Below, piece after piece: positions 46,916 to 57,529 of a stretch of 64,000 nt of DNA (position 1 is its first letter; the number at the start of each line of letters is the position of its first letter). The DNA lies in contig BSBK01000871.1 of the NCBI GenBank assembly GCA_027943335.1, positions 1,547,501-1,611,500 of the forward strand, in the 5' to 3' direction. Source of the stretch: Chamaecyparis obtusa (taxonomy: Eukaryota; Streptophyta; Pinopsida; Cupressales; Cupressaceae). The position numbers were made by a program, and so were the translations under genes. The notes under the pieces were generated by a model, which did no database searches, was not told the origin of the DNA, and was given only the letters and a program-made list of their open reading frames with translations.

Positions 46916-48506
46916 TGAATAGAGGTAAAATTGAATCACCTCTATTGAGTGTAATGTATGGGGGAAATATTAAATCCACTCCTAAATCCAAATTCCCAAA
47001 GGAGAGATCTGATTTGATCAACCAAAAGGTTAATACACAATCGAATCAATCTATGGAGAATATGTAAGAGAGAGAAAAACCTTATATTTCCCCATAATGG
47101 AATTGTGCTTGAAATCTGAAATAATTGAAATACAAGTACTAACCTCAAATTAGGGAAAATCTTGAAAATGCCAATTTCTGATGTCTGTGTGTACTTTCAG
47201 GCAATTCTGCAACCTGTTTCAGACTGGAAATGCCGAGATGAAGAAAACCCAAAAATATTTTATCTTTTTGATGGCAGGTAGTCTTTGACCCTCATAAAAG
47301 GTCAAAGGCTACATTCTTTATTTGAAGATCGATTCTAACTTTGTTCATAGATCCCAAAAGTTTGCCAAAAAGGGTATCAAAATCTACTCTCAGATTTAAA
47401 ATTGCACACCTATACCTGCAAGAAACATAGAGATTTTGTTATTTGTTTGAGAGGTTTGCCTTGGTCAAACCCCGGTTTGGAATCAACCATAATATTGAAA
47501 TTGAAATGAGAATGCTAGCAAGTAGTAGAAATAGATCTAACAATGAAGCTATGCAATTTGATAGATATGCAATTGTATTTTGAATGTAAACAAGTATATT
47601 GATATGAAAGCTTGAACACAACAATGGTAAATGTAAATCAAAACCATGAAAGTAAATACAAAACCTCCATGCTTGTATCCTTGGAATCCACCTTGATAGA
47701 AGAATGAATGGATCTAGAAGATACACAAAGGATCTTGAAGGAAGATCACACCATCATGATGGCTAGATCTAGGGTTTGAATGATGAATCTTGAATGCTTG
47801 AACCAAATCCCTTCAATGGCTTTAATGCTTGAATCCTTTATCTTAAATGGAGAACTTGGATGGAGAAGAGGACTTGAATGCTTGAATGGATGCTTGCTTG
47901 ATCACCTTGAGAGCTTGAGAGAGGAGATTGCAAAACTTGATTGCTTGATGGCAAAAGAAGATGATTGAAATGAGAGAGGAAGGCCTCCTTTTATAGTGAA
48001 CTAGGGAACAATCCTCTAGAGGGGCCACCTTGGAGAATTAAATCCCAATTAGGTCCTAACCTTTAGAAAATATACCTAGATTAAATGAAATTTGAGGATT
48101 TACCATTTTGAAACCCAAAATGGCCGACCCGGAGGTGGGAAAACAAATATCCTCGAAACCCGACACCTAGAAATCAAGCAAATTTGAAAGCTAGAAAGGG
48201 GGTCAAGGATGAGCTCGACTCCAACCTAGGTCAAGGTTGAGGTTAATCTTGAAGAGGTCAGGGTTGAGGTTAACTTTGACCCATAAGGTTGAGTTTGACC
48301 TTGTGGTCAAAAACCTCAGGATCCTGACCCAGAATGCTAGGAAATGCATATATGAAGTGAAAATCAGGGATAGATAGAAGTAGAATGAGGAGAACAAGTA
48401 TGATCTAAGAAAAGAGCTAATTCAAGGTGGTTGACATGACCCAGACCACTCACTCGGAGGGATAAATGCTCTTAACATGGAAGTGCTTCCATTTTAAGAT
48501 GATACA
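46916..48506 (-). repeat. 5' LTR of element F
   Basis: 1591 bp, the same length as 35033-36623. On the minus strand it begins TGTATCATC and ends CTCTATTCA. The next bases on the minus strand, TTTTGGTTAACCCAACA, would be the primer site; this is not the initiator-methionine type and I cannot assign a tRNA. Confidence 0.9.
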
Positions 48507-48511
48507 CTAAG

Positions 48512-49180
48512 TAACTTATCAATCTCCTCAGGGACACTATCCTCTATTTTCTTACTCAGTTTGTTAGGAATCACAAAAAAACATACATCATTCTTTTTCA
48601 AATCCTTAACAAACTTTCTTCCTTCCATCAAGAAAACTTTCACATATGTGCAAACATTACTAACAGGTTCTTCCATCAAAGGTAACAAGATTTGTCTTCT
48701 CCCATCAGCCCAAATAGTATATTTATGTAATCTCCCATCATATATAGCATGTCTATCATATTTCCAAGGTCTACCCAACAAAATATGACAACAATCCATA
48801 GACATGATATCACATAACACCTTATCATAGTACTTTCCAATTTTTAAATTCACATAACATTGTTCACTTACCAAGAGTGTATGCTCATCTTTGATCCATG
48901 AAATATGATAGGGCTTCAGATGGTCCAACCTTTTCAACTACAACTTTGTGACCATTTCCTCAAATGCCAAATTCTTCGAGCTACCACTATCAATGATTAC
49001 CTTCCCAACTTTGTCAGAAAATCTACATGTGGTCTTGAGAAAACTTTTCCTTACCAGATCTTCCTTATTACTTTCACTCCAAAGTGCTCTCCATACCATC
49101 AAGTTATTTTCCTTCTTAGGTTCATTCGATGACTCTTCTTGCACCAAATCATTTCTACTATTACCAACCTTCTTACTTGC
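48512..49180 (-). pseudogene. Element E aspartic protease
   Basis: On the minus strand the active site VIIDSGSSKNLAFEEMVTKL lies at about 48998-48939. The frame changes, then KRLDHLKPYHISWIKDEHTL and DCCHILLGRPWKYD (about 48800-48760) complete the retropepsin fold. The reading ends at LSKKIEDSVPEEIDKLL near 48515, at the F insertion. Confidence 0.85.
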
Positions 49181-50155
49181 ATGTGTACACTCAAATGATC
49201 TATGTCCTTCTTCTCTGTAATTGTAACAAGTTCCTCAGAAACCACCTATGTTATAACCACCTTGGTAGTTACCGTCTCTACCTCTAGATGATCTTTCACC
49301 TTTCCACTTAGTCTTGCCTTTATCCAGATTTGTATTTTCAGGTTCAGATCTACTATTTTCACCATACGATCTACCTCTTCCTTTAGGGAATCTACCACCT
49401 CTACCTCTTTGTCTTTTCTCATGTCTCTTGTTCAATTTCTCCTCAGCCTTCAATGCAAATTTATAAGCCTCCTCAATGTTCTCCAATTTGACCAAATTGA
49501 TTTCTTCTTAGATGGAAACTCTCAAACCATTTAGGTATCTAGCAATTCTTTCCACATGATATTCATCATATCTAGATCTGATATCTAATCTATAGAATTC
49601 CTCAGTATATTCCTTTACCAAGCTATCTTTTTGCCTCAAACTTTGCATTCACCTAACTAGGTTAATCTGATAATCACAAGGTAAGAACTTGCCTTTCAAC
49701 GTATTCACCATTTTATTCCATACCTTGATTTTATCTTTGTCTTTCCTCTTTCTGTCCAACTACAGATGTTCCCACCATAAGGATGCATGACTTTTCAATT
49801 TTGTACTTGCAATTTGCACCTTCTTTTCCTTAGGTACATTCTCATATTCAAAATATTTTTCCATCTCAGTGATCCAGTCCACCAATTCATCAAAATCCAA
49901 TTTTCCACTATACTCGAGAGGATTAAAGTGTGGTGTAGACTTTAGATTTTTCAAAGCTTTCAACAATCTTTCCTCACCTTGATCCATCACCGGTGCAAGT
50001 TCTACATCACCTTGTTCTTCCTCAATTTCATCATCACTAACATCTTCAAGATGTCTTCCTCTTCTCTGGGCTATTTCAACAACTTCTAATCTAGCAGCAA
50101 GTTATCTCAACATGTCTGCCAATCCTAGATCCACATCTCACCTCCTACGAACCAT
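49181..50155 (-). pseudogene. Element E gag
   Basis: The probable start is the minus-strand ATG at 50155 (MVRRR, then a TGA from CGA). FDELVDWITEMEKYFEYENV and SHASLWWEHL mark the capsid region (49890-49770), where A is frameshifted. An R/G-rich region follows. The zinc knuckle reads CYNYREEGHRSFECTH near 49232-49187: the second cysteine is tyrosine, whereas A keeps CYNC. Several stops occur. Confidence 0.83.
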
Positions 50156-50265
50156 CTTGAAACCCTCTACAATTGTAGGTCAGATCACAATCTACTACCC
50201 CACAAAAAATCAACTAGGGTTTGACAAAAAGGAACCCTCAAACCTAGATCCAGATCTCACCTCTT

Positions 50266-50276
50266 CTCTGATACCA
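50266..50276 (-). other. Primer-binding site of element E
   Basis: Minus-strand TGGTATCAGAG lies 2 bp after the 5' LTR and is an initiator-methionine tRNA site. Confidence 0.88.
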
Positions 50277-50278
50277 CC

Positions 50279-50954
50279 TGATAGAAGGGAGGATATAGGG
50301 AGAGGGGGCAAAGGCACACCCTAACAAGATCCACCTTGTAGAACAATACGTGGAAGCAACAAACATAACAGTGAGAGAGAGAATGCAGATCACTTTCATA
50401 TATTATCTTCTAATTGATTCATACATGTTAGGTTGTAAGGCCTTCCTTATTTAGGCTAGATATTACAATCAAGTACAGAAGTCCTCCAACATGTGAGGAT
50501 CTGCTAACAATCTCTAATCTTCTAGCTTCTATCTTCTATCAAAACTGACTCCTAAACTCTAACCAAACAACTACATTTATACAAGAGGCTACCTAATCAA
50601 GTTGGCCTTTAGATCCACCATCAATGGAAGGAACACCCAGATCTAGGTCCACACACTTCCCAATGATAGATACCAACATTAAATCTGTGACCATAATTAA
50701 ATGCAAGAGTTAGCCTCAAAAGAAATCCAAAATTAATAACTTGGTAAGCAAGATAACTAAGCACTAGAAAAGTATCACCGAGCGCTAGGGAAATTCATCA
50801 AGTGCCAAAGAGATAACTGACCAACACTGGTGAACAAAGGAAACTGAGAAACACCAAACCAACTCAATCAAAGAAGGAACTGAGCAACACAGAAAACTTC
50901 AAACATCTTTTTGGTGACACAGGATTGCCAAGGACTCGAGATTATCCTGCATCA
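50279..50954 (-). repeat. 5' LTR of element E
   Basis: 676 bp, a copy of 31526-32206. On the plus strand it runs TGATAGAAGGG to CCTGCATCA and is followed by the duplicated CATAT. TATA-like box on the minus strand at 50575-50581. Confidence 0.9.
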
Positions 50955-52035
50955 CATATATTTTTATTATCTTCATTTGCTAGTTTTCTGAAATGATTCT
51001 TGAATTCATCCATGTATTCACCAAGAATTTTACCACTATCACCAATATTCTTCTTTATAACCATAGGAGGTGGTCCTCTTCTTTTGTCCATTTCATTGTA
51101 TCTGCAAAAATTTTCTATATGTCCTAAGTTGTTTCATTTGTAACAAGTAGGTGGTCTCCTATCCTTATTAATGTGTAGTTTGCAAAACCTTACAATATTC
51201 CCATGGTTATTGCATTTGTAGCATGTGATCTTGGCTATTGATTATTCTCTGATGTAATCTTGTCTATTTCTTGACTGATCAGGTTTCCTACATTCTACTT
51301 TCTTGTGTCCATATGCATAGTAGTTGTAACAATAACCAGTAAAGGGTTTGAAAGGGCCTTGACCTTTACAATCTCTTTTTATGTGTCCAAGTTTATTGTA
51401 TCGATAGCATCTACCTATGAAAGGTTTGGTCTGATATCTAGGTCTCTCAAGAGTAGGTCTTTCTTCAACCTTCGCTTCATGTGATTCTTCATGATTTTTA
51501 GAACATTCTCCTTCATTGTATCCAACTCCAATCATATCTCCTTTAGGTTTCTGTCTCTCTCTTTATTCATCAATCTTATCACTACTCATATGTAACTTCT
51601 CAATGTGTAATTTGGCTTGAATGAGTTCACCTTTAATAATCTGATTGTAATTCTCCAATTCTAGCCATTTATCCTTGTAGTGATCAAGTTCAATCTGCAT
51701 TTCTCCTATCTGCATGTTCGCTCCTTTTAGAGTTTCTTAAACTTTGAATCTTGCATCCTTTTCATGTTGAATTTCTTTAATCATCAAAAATTAATTTGTT
51801 CTTTTTCTTTCTCCATCTTCTTTATTTGGTCTGATGTATCATTCTCTGAATCCTCCTTGATCTTTTCCATAAGGTCTTGTCTCTGACTTCTTGAAAGTTC
51901 AAGTTGTTCCTTTAGTTTCTTGATAAAACCTTCTTCTCTTCTTAATTTGAATTTCATATTTCCATTCTTAGCCTTTTCTTTGTCCAAATCATCAAGTGCT
52001 GCTTCAAAGTTCTCTTGTAAAATTTTTGAATCCAT
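50955..52035 (-). pseudogene. D-family ORF1: coiled-coil protein with four CCHC knuckles
   Basis: On the minus strand the ATG at 52035 (MDSKILQENFEAALDDLDKE) matches the H start region (NLEATLEDLDKS). A long charged coiled coil follows to about 51600. Four zinc knuckles then come in a row: CYRYNKLGHIKRDC, CYNYYAYGHKKVEC, CYKCNNHGNIVRFC, and CYK-stop-NNLGHIENFC (about 51420-51100). In the first two the second cysteine is tyrosine. The arrangement suits a gag-like RNA-packaging protein. Stops at 51784, 51737, 51566, 51242 and elsewhere break it. It ends near 50960, where E enters. Confidence 0.8.
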
Positions 52036-52080
52036 TTTGATCTCCCTTAAGCTATTAGGATTTCTCTCCAAGGGCCAATA

Positions 52081-52092
52081 GCTCTAATACCG
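52081..52092 (-). other. Primer-binding site of element D
   Basis: Minus-strand CGGTATTAGAGC lies 2 bp after the 5' LTR end. It is the iMet-type site with two substitutions. Confidence 0.7.
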
Positions 52093-52094
52093 AT

Positions 52095-53066
52095 TGTTAG
52101 GATTGAGTAATACTGAGAGGGGGGTGAATTAGTATTACAACACTTCAAATTAAACTTAAACCAATTCTTAATAAACCATATGAATGCTAAAATAAAAATA
52201 ACATAGACACACAACACATAACTCATAACACCATTATTTGTTTTTGAGAAAACCCTATCCAAGGGAAAACCCCAGTGGGGATGGTACCCACAACTATGCA
52301 CTATAATATAGAATCCCTGTTAGGAGATCTAGCCCTGTTAGGAGCTGAGTATTACATAGTACATTTCCTTGTTAGAGGAATATTAACCCTGTTAAAGGTA
52401 TACAAAACCCTATTAGAGGTATATTGAGCTTACAAATCTTACAATTAACAATTCAATTACAGAAGTGTTCTTTAAGGATGATCAATACAAGCATCTACTA
52501 TGATTTGATAGTTCTAGTTATGGCTCTTAATAATCTCTATCAATATCTAATATTGCATCTACTATCAACCATCATTGATATCCCAAACTCGCATCCATAT
52601 CTTATTCATATCTTTCATACTTATCACTTCCACAAAACACTCTTTATTTATATCTATTCTACCATCTAGATGGCTCTCAAATATAATACAAAACATAATA
52701 ATTACTTATGCAAATAAAAAATACTAAGTCAGTGATCTTGTATTACCAAAGTGTCAGAAATATACAATCTTTATCTGATTTAGTATGTTACCATTCCATC
52801 TAGCATTCCCTTAATCATCATGACTATTCATATGCCCTATTTCACTGTTCCTCTATCTTTGCATGCCTTCATATCATTGTAATTTTCTGATATCAATACC
52901 AAAACACATGCGACCTTAACTAAAGCTCATATATATCCCAAAATGTCTTCCTCTAAGCTTGCAATCCATCCTATAGCATATACTGTCTTCACTGACCAAA
53001 ATAATATTGTAGAACTCTGTAAATCCGATTTTGTACTTTGTCATTTTCATGACTGTGTCTCCAACA
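52095..53066 (-). repeat. 5' LTR of element D
   Basis: 972 bp. On the minus strand it starts TGTTGGAGACACAG and ends CTCTCAGTATTACTCAATCC then TAACA. Start, end and the repeated CCTGTTAGGAG-type motifs near 52310-52420 correspond to the H LTR, but overall similarity is low. The partner LTR lies left of the window. Confidence 0.78.
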
Positions 53067-53982
53067 CTCATTCTTACTACATGTGATCACTATAACATAA
53101 GTGTTTCCACAAATGACAACCCTCAAGTGATCCATAGTGCTCCCAAAATATCACTTGCCAACATGTATATTATTCACAACGTTATAAGTAAAGTATCATT
53201 TCTCATTTATTATTATGTTTTCTTCTTCTTTTTAAAGGTGAAGTTTTAGTATACTTCAGAAGACAAGATTGATTAATATAAAAATAAAAAATTAATTAAA
53301 ATAATCACTTTAATATTGATTGAGTGTCTTTTTAGATTTCTATGATTTGTTATATGGGCGGGGCTCTAAGTTTGTTGATTAGGATTTGTTTTTATCCTCT
53401 AATTTAATTTCTTTCATTGTATAATTTGAAAAAGGATGCAATTTTAGTGGTTTTTTAAATTATTTGTCTAGTTGTGTGTGTGTACACGGATACACAATGA
53501 AAACCTACTTGTGTGGAACAAGCTCAAACATGAAAATGGATAATCATTCTAACAATCTAAAACATTTTAAAAAGATAACAACACAAGTTCCCATCACAAC
53601 CTTTGATAGAGCCAAAAACAAATTCACCTATAAAGGCTTGTTTGATTTTCTCTCTTTTGGAGATGTGGGTGTGCTCTCTCTAAAAAAATACAAATATATT
53701 AATCCCCAAGTGATTGTTTACTTGATGGTGGATGAAACTACAAATGTAAGCTAATGGATGATGGAAGAACTCAAGAACTAGTATGAGGAAATTGTAGTGC
53801 CCACCCCTTTACTATCATTTTATGTTTATGATGCTAACCCATTTAGACCACTTTTCATGAATATTAGATCTTTGGTTAAATTTAATTATTCAGTTATATG
53901 ATAATTTAAATCCTTTGACTTATACCATGTTAGTTAGATGGTGATGATTATTCACATAGGATGATGTTACTTATGCTATGAT
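53067..53982. other. Sequence between D and the LTR-like fragment; one orphan ORF
   Basis: About 0.9 kb outside the elements. It contains an open frame at 53464-53754 (plus), 96 codons, whose first ATG may be later (MKMDNHSN). The protein has FDRAKNKFTYKGLFDFLSFG and VIVYLMVDETTNV, which I do not recognise. No promoter or homology supports it. It may be a remnant of another transposon or chance. Confidence 0.4.
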
Positions 53983-54640
53983 TGTTGGATTACAGAAAGG
54001 GGGTGGGGTTGAATCAGTAATCTCTGATTCCAAATACCTAAAAATATTTTCTCTGATTAACTTGGTGGAAGCTTGGTTAAACATAATTCACTTTTACCGA
54101 CAACAATAGATCAATCACATAAACAATTCAACACATTTAACACCGGTATTTAATTTGGAAACCCAAATTTGGGAAAAACCACTCTGGAAATTGTCACCCA
54201 CTAAGAAAATACTCTTCTGAAGTATGCTCGGTAAAGAGCCAATCCAGTTAAATATTACAATACACACTGTTAGGTGTGACCCGATCAAGGGATTTACCTC
54301 AGATCTGTTAGGATCTTCACCCTATTAGGAGTGGCCTAGTTAGAGGGCTTCAAACACTCTTTAGTATGTCACCTTTTGTAAGGATTGTACTATAAGATTG
54401 TTAAGTCCACTCTATTTAGAGATTTATCTGTTACAAATGCTATTAAGCAACAATAAATAAATTGACCAATAAATTGCAACTATATTTGCATAACCAAATC
54501 CTTTATGCACTCTTCTATCTTTACTTCAATTCTTCACTTTCCATTGGCTTCAACACTTCATCAAATCCTACTTTTTGACTCGGAATATCTATATTCCTTC
54601 TTCTCTACATTAGTCAGTGAATCTTCAACTCTTTAATTTT
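53983..54640 (-). repeat. LTR-like fragment (possible solo or truncated copia LTR), right edge uncertain
   Basis: On the minus strand this ends with GATTCAACCCCACCCCCTTT and then CTGTAATCCAACA, the C-rich end seen in copia LTRs D, G and H. Farther in it carries CCCTATTAGGAG and CTGTTAGG motifs (54285-54350) and AACCCAAATTTGGG. No primer site or partner LTR is visible. I could not find the other end or a duplication. Confidence 0.5.
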
Positions 54641-54774
54641 CTAGTGGTGTAGAGTACCTCTTGAAGACAAGAAGGGTCACTTGGATGACCTCAAAGCATT
54701 GAAGGATAAAATGACTTAGAAGGACATTATAAATATGTACCATGGCCTTTGAACCATTTAATGTAATACATTAG

Positions 54775-55908
54775 TGTTGGAAAGTTGGCTATACTGATGT
54801 ATATGACTTGATATAGTGTTGTCATTATGGCAACAAAGTCATATGGCACTTTGGAGTCAGCGCACTTTATCAGAAGATCAGAAATCAATTAAGATCAGAA
54901 ATCAATTAAGTGTTGAAGATTGGACAATGTACAGAGTTCCTATAGCTCAAAGCATCAGCGCACATGTGTATGGAATAATTATGGTATGCACCCTAGAAGT
55001 TAAGCTGGTTAGACTATATTCATTCTTAGTCTATGAGCACATAATTAGATATGCAAGGATGAGAAAGATACAGTCAGTTGAAGTTCCACAACCAGTGTGT
55101 GCCAGTCAAGAATAGAGTAAGCAGCCGACAGTTATCATTTTGAGTTGCGACTATATAATAATGTTGTAAAGGCTATACACCTATCATAATTAGGTTTTCG
55201 ATGTATATATATGTTTGATTATAAACACACTTAAGCCAATTCATTTGGAAGCATTGTATGTAATAAGTTTAAGGGCTAACCTAGTTGTTTATTTTGTATG
55301 CACGTATAAATATAAGATGTGCCCATTGTATTCGGTATGGAAATTGATAGAGAATTATGATAAGTAGAGAAGAAGTGTGCAAAGATTTTATAAGATGTAT
55401 TAGAGCTTTGTAAGAGGTCAAAGCATCAATGCATAAAAGGAACTGATCTGACAAGCAATGTCACAGTGATAGTTCATCCAGCAGATATAGTGTGTATCTA
55501 AGATCCAAAGGTTGTAGTCTTCACCACTTGAGCAGTGAGCTCTAGGACAGTGTGTCGACTCCCCTAATAGGGACAATTGTAAAAGACTCCTAATAGGGTC
55601 TGACCCTTGACAAGGTCTAATATACTTAAAGCATTGTAAAGGAACTCCTAACAGGGTTAAGGATCTTCTAACAAGGATCACAAAACACTAGTACATAATA
55701 TTAGTGGGTGTCAATTCCCACCAGGGTTTTTACCTATTTGGGTTTCCCCGTAACCATATTGGTGTCATGTGTTGATTTCATGTTTCATGTTTATGTGAAT
55801 GTTTAATTCAATTCTTAAGCATTTAAGTTCAGTATAAAGATTAAAGATAAAAGATACAATACAGTGAACACTGATTCACCCTCCCTCTCAGTGTTCCCAT
55901 TCCTAACA
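54775..55908 (+). repeat. 5' LTR of element H
   Basis: 1134 bp, about 10% different from the 3' LTR over the first 110 bp by eye. A 17-bp direct duplication (ATCAGAAATCAATTAAG) near 54882-54915 is single in the 3' LTR. TATA-like TATAAATA at 55305-55312. Confidence 0.92.
55305..55312 (+). promoter_or_regulatory. Putative TATA box in the element H 5' LTR
   Basis: TATAAATA followed by TAAG is kept in the 3' LTR at 61451-61458. Promoter role inferred. Confidence 0.55.
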
Positions 55909-55910
55909 AT

Positions 55911-55922
55911 TGGTATCAAAGC
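55911..55922 (+). other. Primer-binding site of element H
   Basis: TGGTATCAAAGC follows the LTR by 2 bp, one base from the initiator-methionine tRNA site. Confidence 0.88.
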
Positions 55923-55962
55923 TCTAGTCCTTAGCAAAGAAGTTTAACCACTTGAGGAGATC

Positions 55963-57093
55963 ATGGACAAAGTAGAAATGAAACATCTGAAAAGAAATCT
56001 TGAAGCTACTCTTGAAGACCTGGACAAATCAGAAAGAGAAATTGAAGAACTAAAAGAAAAGGTCAGTGATGCACAATTAGTTATCAAAAGACTAACAAAG
56101 GATTTGAAAGAATGCTCTTACAGTGATCTAGGAGAAAAGATCAAGAAGCTGAATGAAGAGAATAAATCCTTAAAAGAACAACTTGAAGATTTTGATGATA
56201 AACTGACTAATAATCAGGAAGTCTATAATGAACAAATCAAAGAGAACCTTCAACTCAATGAAGAACTAAGGCAAGCAAACATGGAAATCTTGGAGCTGAG
56301 GAATAGAAAATAAAGCTTGGAATCCAAATTGAAAGAAGCAAAGAATCATATTGACAAATTACACACCAATTCTAATTTAATAGAATCTCAGTTGTATGCA
56401 AGAAGAGCCAAAGGAGACACTAGTTGTATTGGATACAATGAAGCACAAAATTAGATTGACAACATGCGAGCAAGAAAGGATTCACAAAATGACTCTACTG
56501 ATGCCAAGGAGACTGAACATCAAACCAAAGATAATGGTGAACCACCTAAGAAGGAGTGCAAGCCTATAGACCACACTTTTTTTGCATGTAACAAGCATGG
56601 ACACATTGTGAGGAACTATATAGAGGTAAGACCTTTTAATGGTTAATGTTATTCATGCAATAAATTTGGTCATATAGCTATGAATTGCAAGACTAGTAAG
56701 AAGAATAGGACTCAGCTTGATCAGAGAAATCAGAATCAGACAAATGTAAGAAGTTGTCAAAATGTTACATGCTAGATATGTAACTATAATGGTCACTCAA
56801 CTAGACAATGTAAAATGGTGACTCATGTCAATGCACCGAGGAATATAAGACCTCCAGTCATTTTTCACTCTTGTAACAAGGCTGGACATATCTCAAAGTT
56901 ATATAGATCAAGGACACAAGGTCAGGAAAGCCCTAAAAAGGTCAAAGAATCAGTATTGGATCCTGAAGGAGAAGTTAATTTTGTCAAAGCCTCAGATGAT
57001 GTGAGCTTGATTTGGTCAGAGAAAAAGAAGGACATGACTGATGAGTATGTATTGGATGCATCCATAGTCGATGCACCCTCTACATCTGGATGA
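55963..57093 (+). pseudogene. Element H ORF1: coiled-coil, four-knuckle gag-like protein
   Basis: The start is the ATG at 55963 (MDKVEMKHLKRNLEATLEDL), 40 bp after the primer site; D has its ATG at the same place. Residues about 1-160 form a charged heptad-rich coiled coil. From about residue 200 come four zinc-knuckle modules: FFACNKHGHIVRNY, CYSCNKFGHIAMNC, C-stop-ICNYNGHSTRQC and FHSCNKAGHISKLY; only the second is intact. The 377-codon frame has internal stops at 56311, 56452, 56644 and 56773 (two TAA, two TAG) but no frameshift, and ends with TGA at 57091. It probably packaged the RNA. A capsid domain is not evident. Confidence 0.85.
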
Positions 57094-57529
57094 ATGGCCC
57101 TCAGGGTCATAGGGGGAGCTAATTTATCTCTAGACCCCTGCATGGCTGGTATACTCACTCTCAGAGTATGCACCTTTGGACTTAAACTTTTGGAGTATAA
57201 AGGAACCTTTGTGCAAGAGTGCACATATTGATTGTTAACAGAACAAAAGTTGGAAATGTTTAAGTGACAACCTAGTTTACGCGACAAGCATTAATGATAG
57301 AATTTTCACTTTAAGTACTCATAAAGTTGTTTGATTACTCATTGAATTAAAATTCAGAGTGATAAGAGAGCAGAAAGAGCCTTAGAAGCTATTGTGAAGA
57401 CTTGCAGATTGTTCTATCAGTGATTTGCAGTACACCTGATCAGTTTCAAAAACCCTAGCTCACTGTGTTGATTCAGAAGTCTTCAAATTATCTCAGAGTA
57501 TAGTTGGAAATTGATAAAACAAGTAAGTG
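57094..57529 (+). other. Spacer between ORF1 and ORF2 of element H
   Basis: 436 bp without a supported frame. It could be an intron, an internal promoter region or a decayed coding part; D has a broken coding-like stretch here (31126-31525). No splice signals can be fixed by eye. Confidence 0.5.

Larger units (their letters stand above)
35033..48506 (-). mobile_element. Element F: non-autonomous LTR retrotransposon, split by G
   Basis: Two direct repeats of identical length, 1591 bp (35033-36623 and 46916-48506), bound an interior that is about 3.3 kb once G is removed. Termini read TG...CA on both strands. The flanks GTGAG (35028-35032) and CTAAG (48507-48511) fit a 5-bp duplication with two differences, and E reads on correctly after removal. 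Minus orientation is set by the ORF and by a purine tract next to the left LTR. The interior encodes one ORF of about 325 codons and no enzyme. The G-patch-like motif in it suggests kinship with Tat elements such as B. Confidence 0.85.
31526..50954 (-). mobile_element. Element E: second copy of the A-family chromovirus, split by F
   Basis: LTRs lie at 31526-32206 (3') and 50279-50954 (5'), with a perfect target duplication CATAT at 31521-31525 and 50955-50959. Read on the minus strand: gag 50155-49190, protease 49180-48512, then element F, then reverse transcriptase, RNase H, integrase and a chromodomain down to 32215. Proteins and LTRs match element A closely. E lies in the same orientation as its host D and opposite to A. 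Stops and frame changes inactivate it. Confidence 0.93.
1..53066 (-). mobile_element. Element D: non-autonomous copia-like LTR retrotransposon, split by A and E
   Basis: Read on the minus strand, this element starts with a 5' LTR (52095-53066), then a primer site, ORF1 (52035 down to 50955), ORF2 (about 31142 down to 29880, then 1131 down to 1), and leaves the window at the left edge before its 3' LTR. Elements E and A are inserted in it with 5-bp duplications, so only about 4.9 kb of the span is D itself. Element H at 54775-62066 has the same order of parts and supports every assignment. No protease, integrase or reverse transcriptase is seen in the D segments, although the unseen left end could hold more. 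The flank after 53066 reads CTCAT; its partner lies outside the window. Confidence 0.85.

Noticed and set aside
35028..48511. Doubt that F is a real insertion because its flanks differ (GTGAG and CTAAG)
   Set aside because: LTR lengths are identical, termini are TG...CA, and removing F with one flank restores the E reading seen in A; the mismatches are best read as later substitutions.
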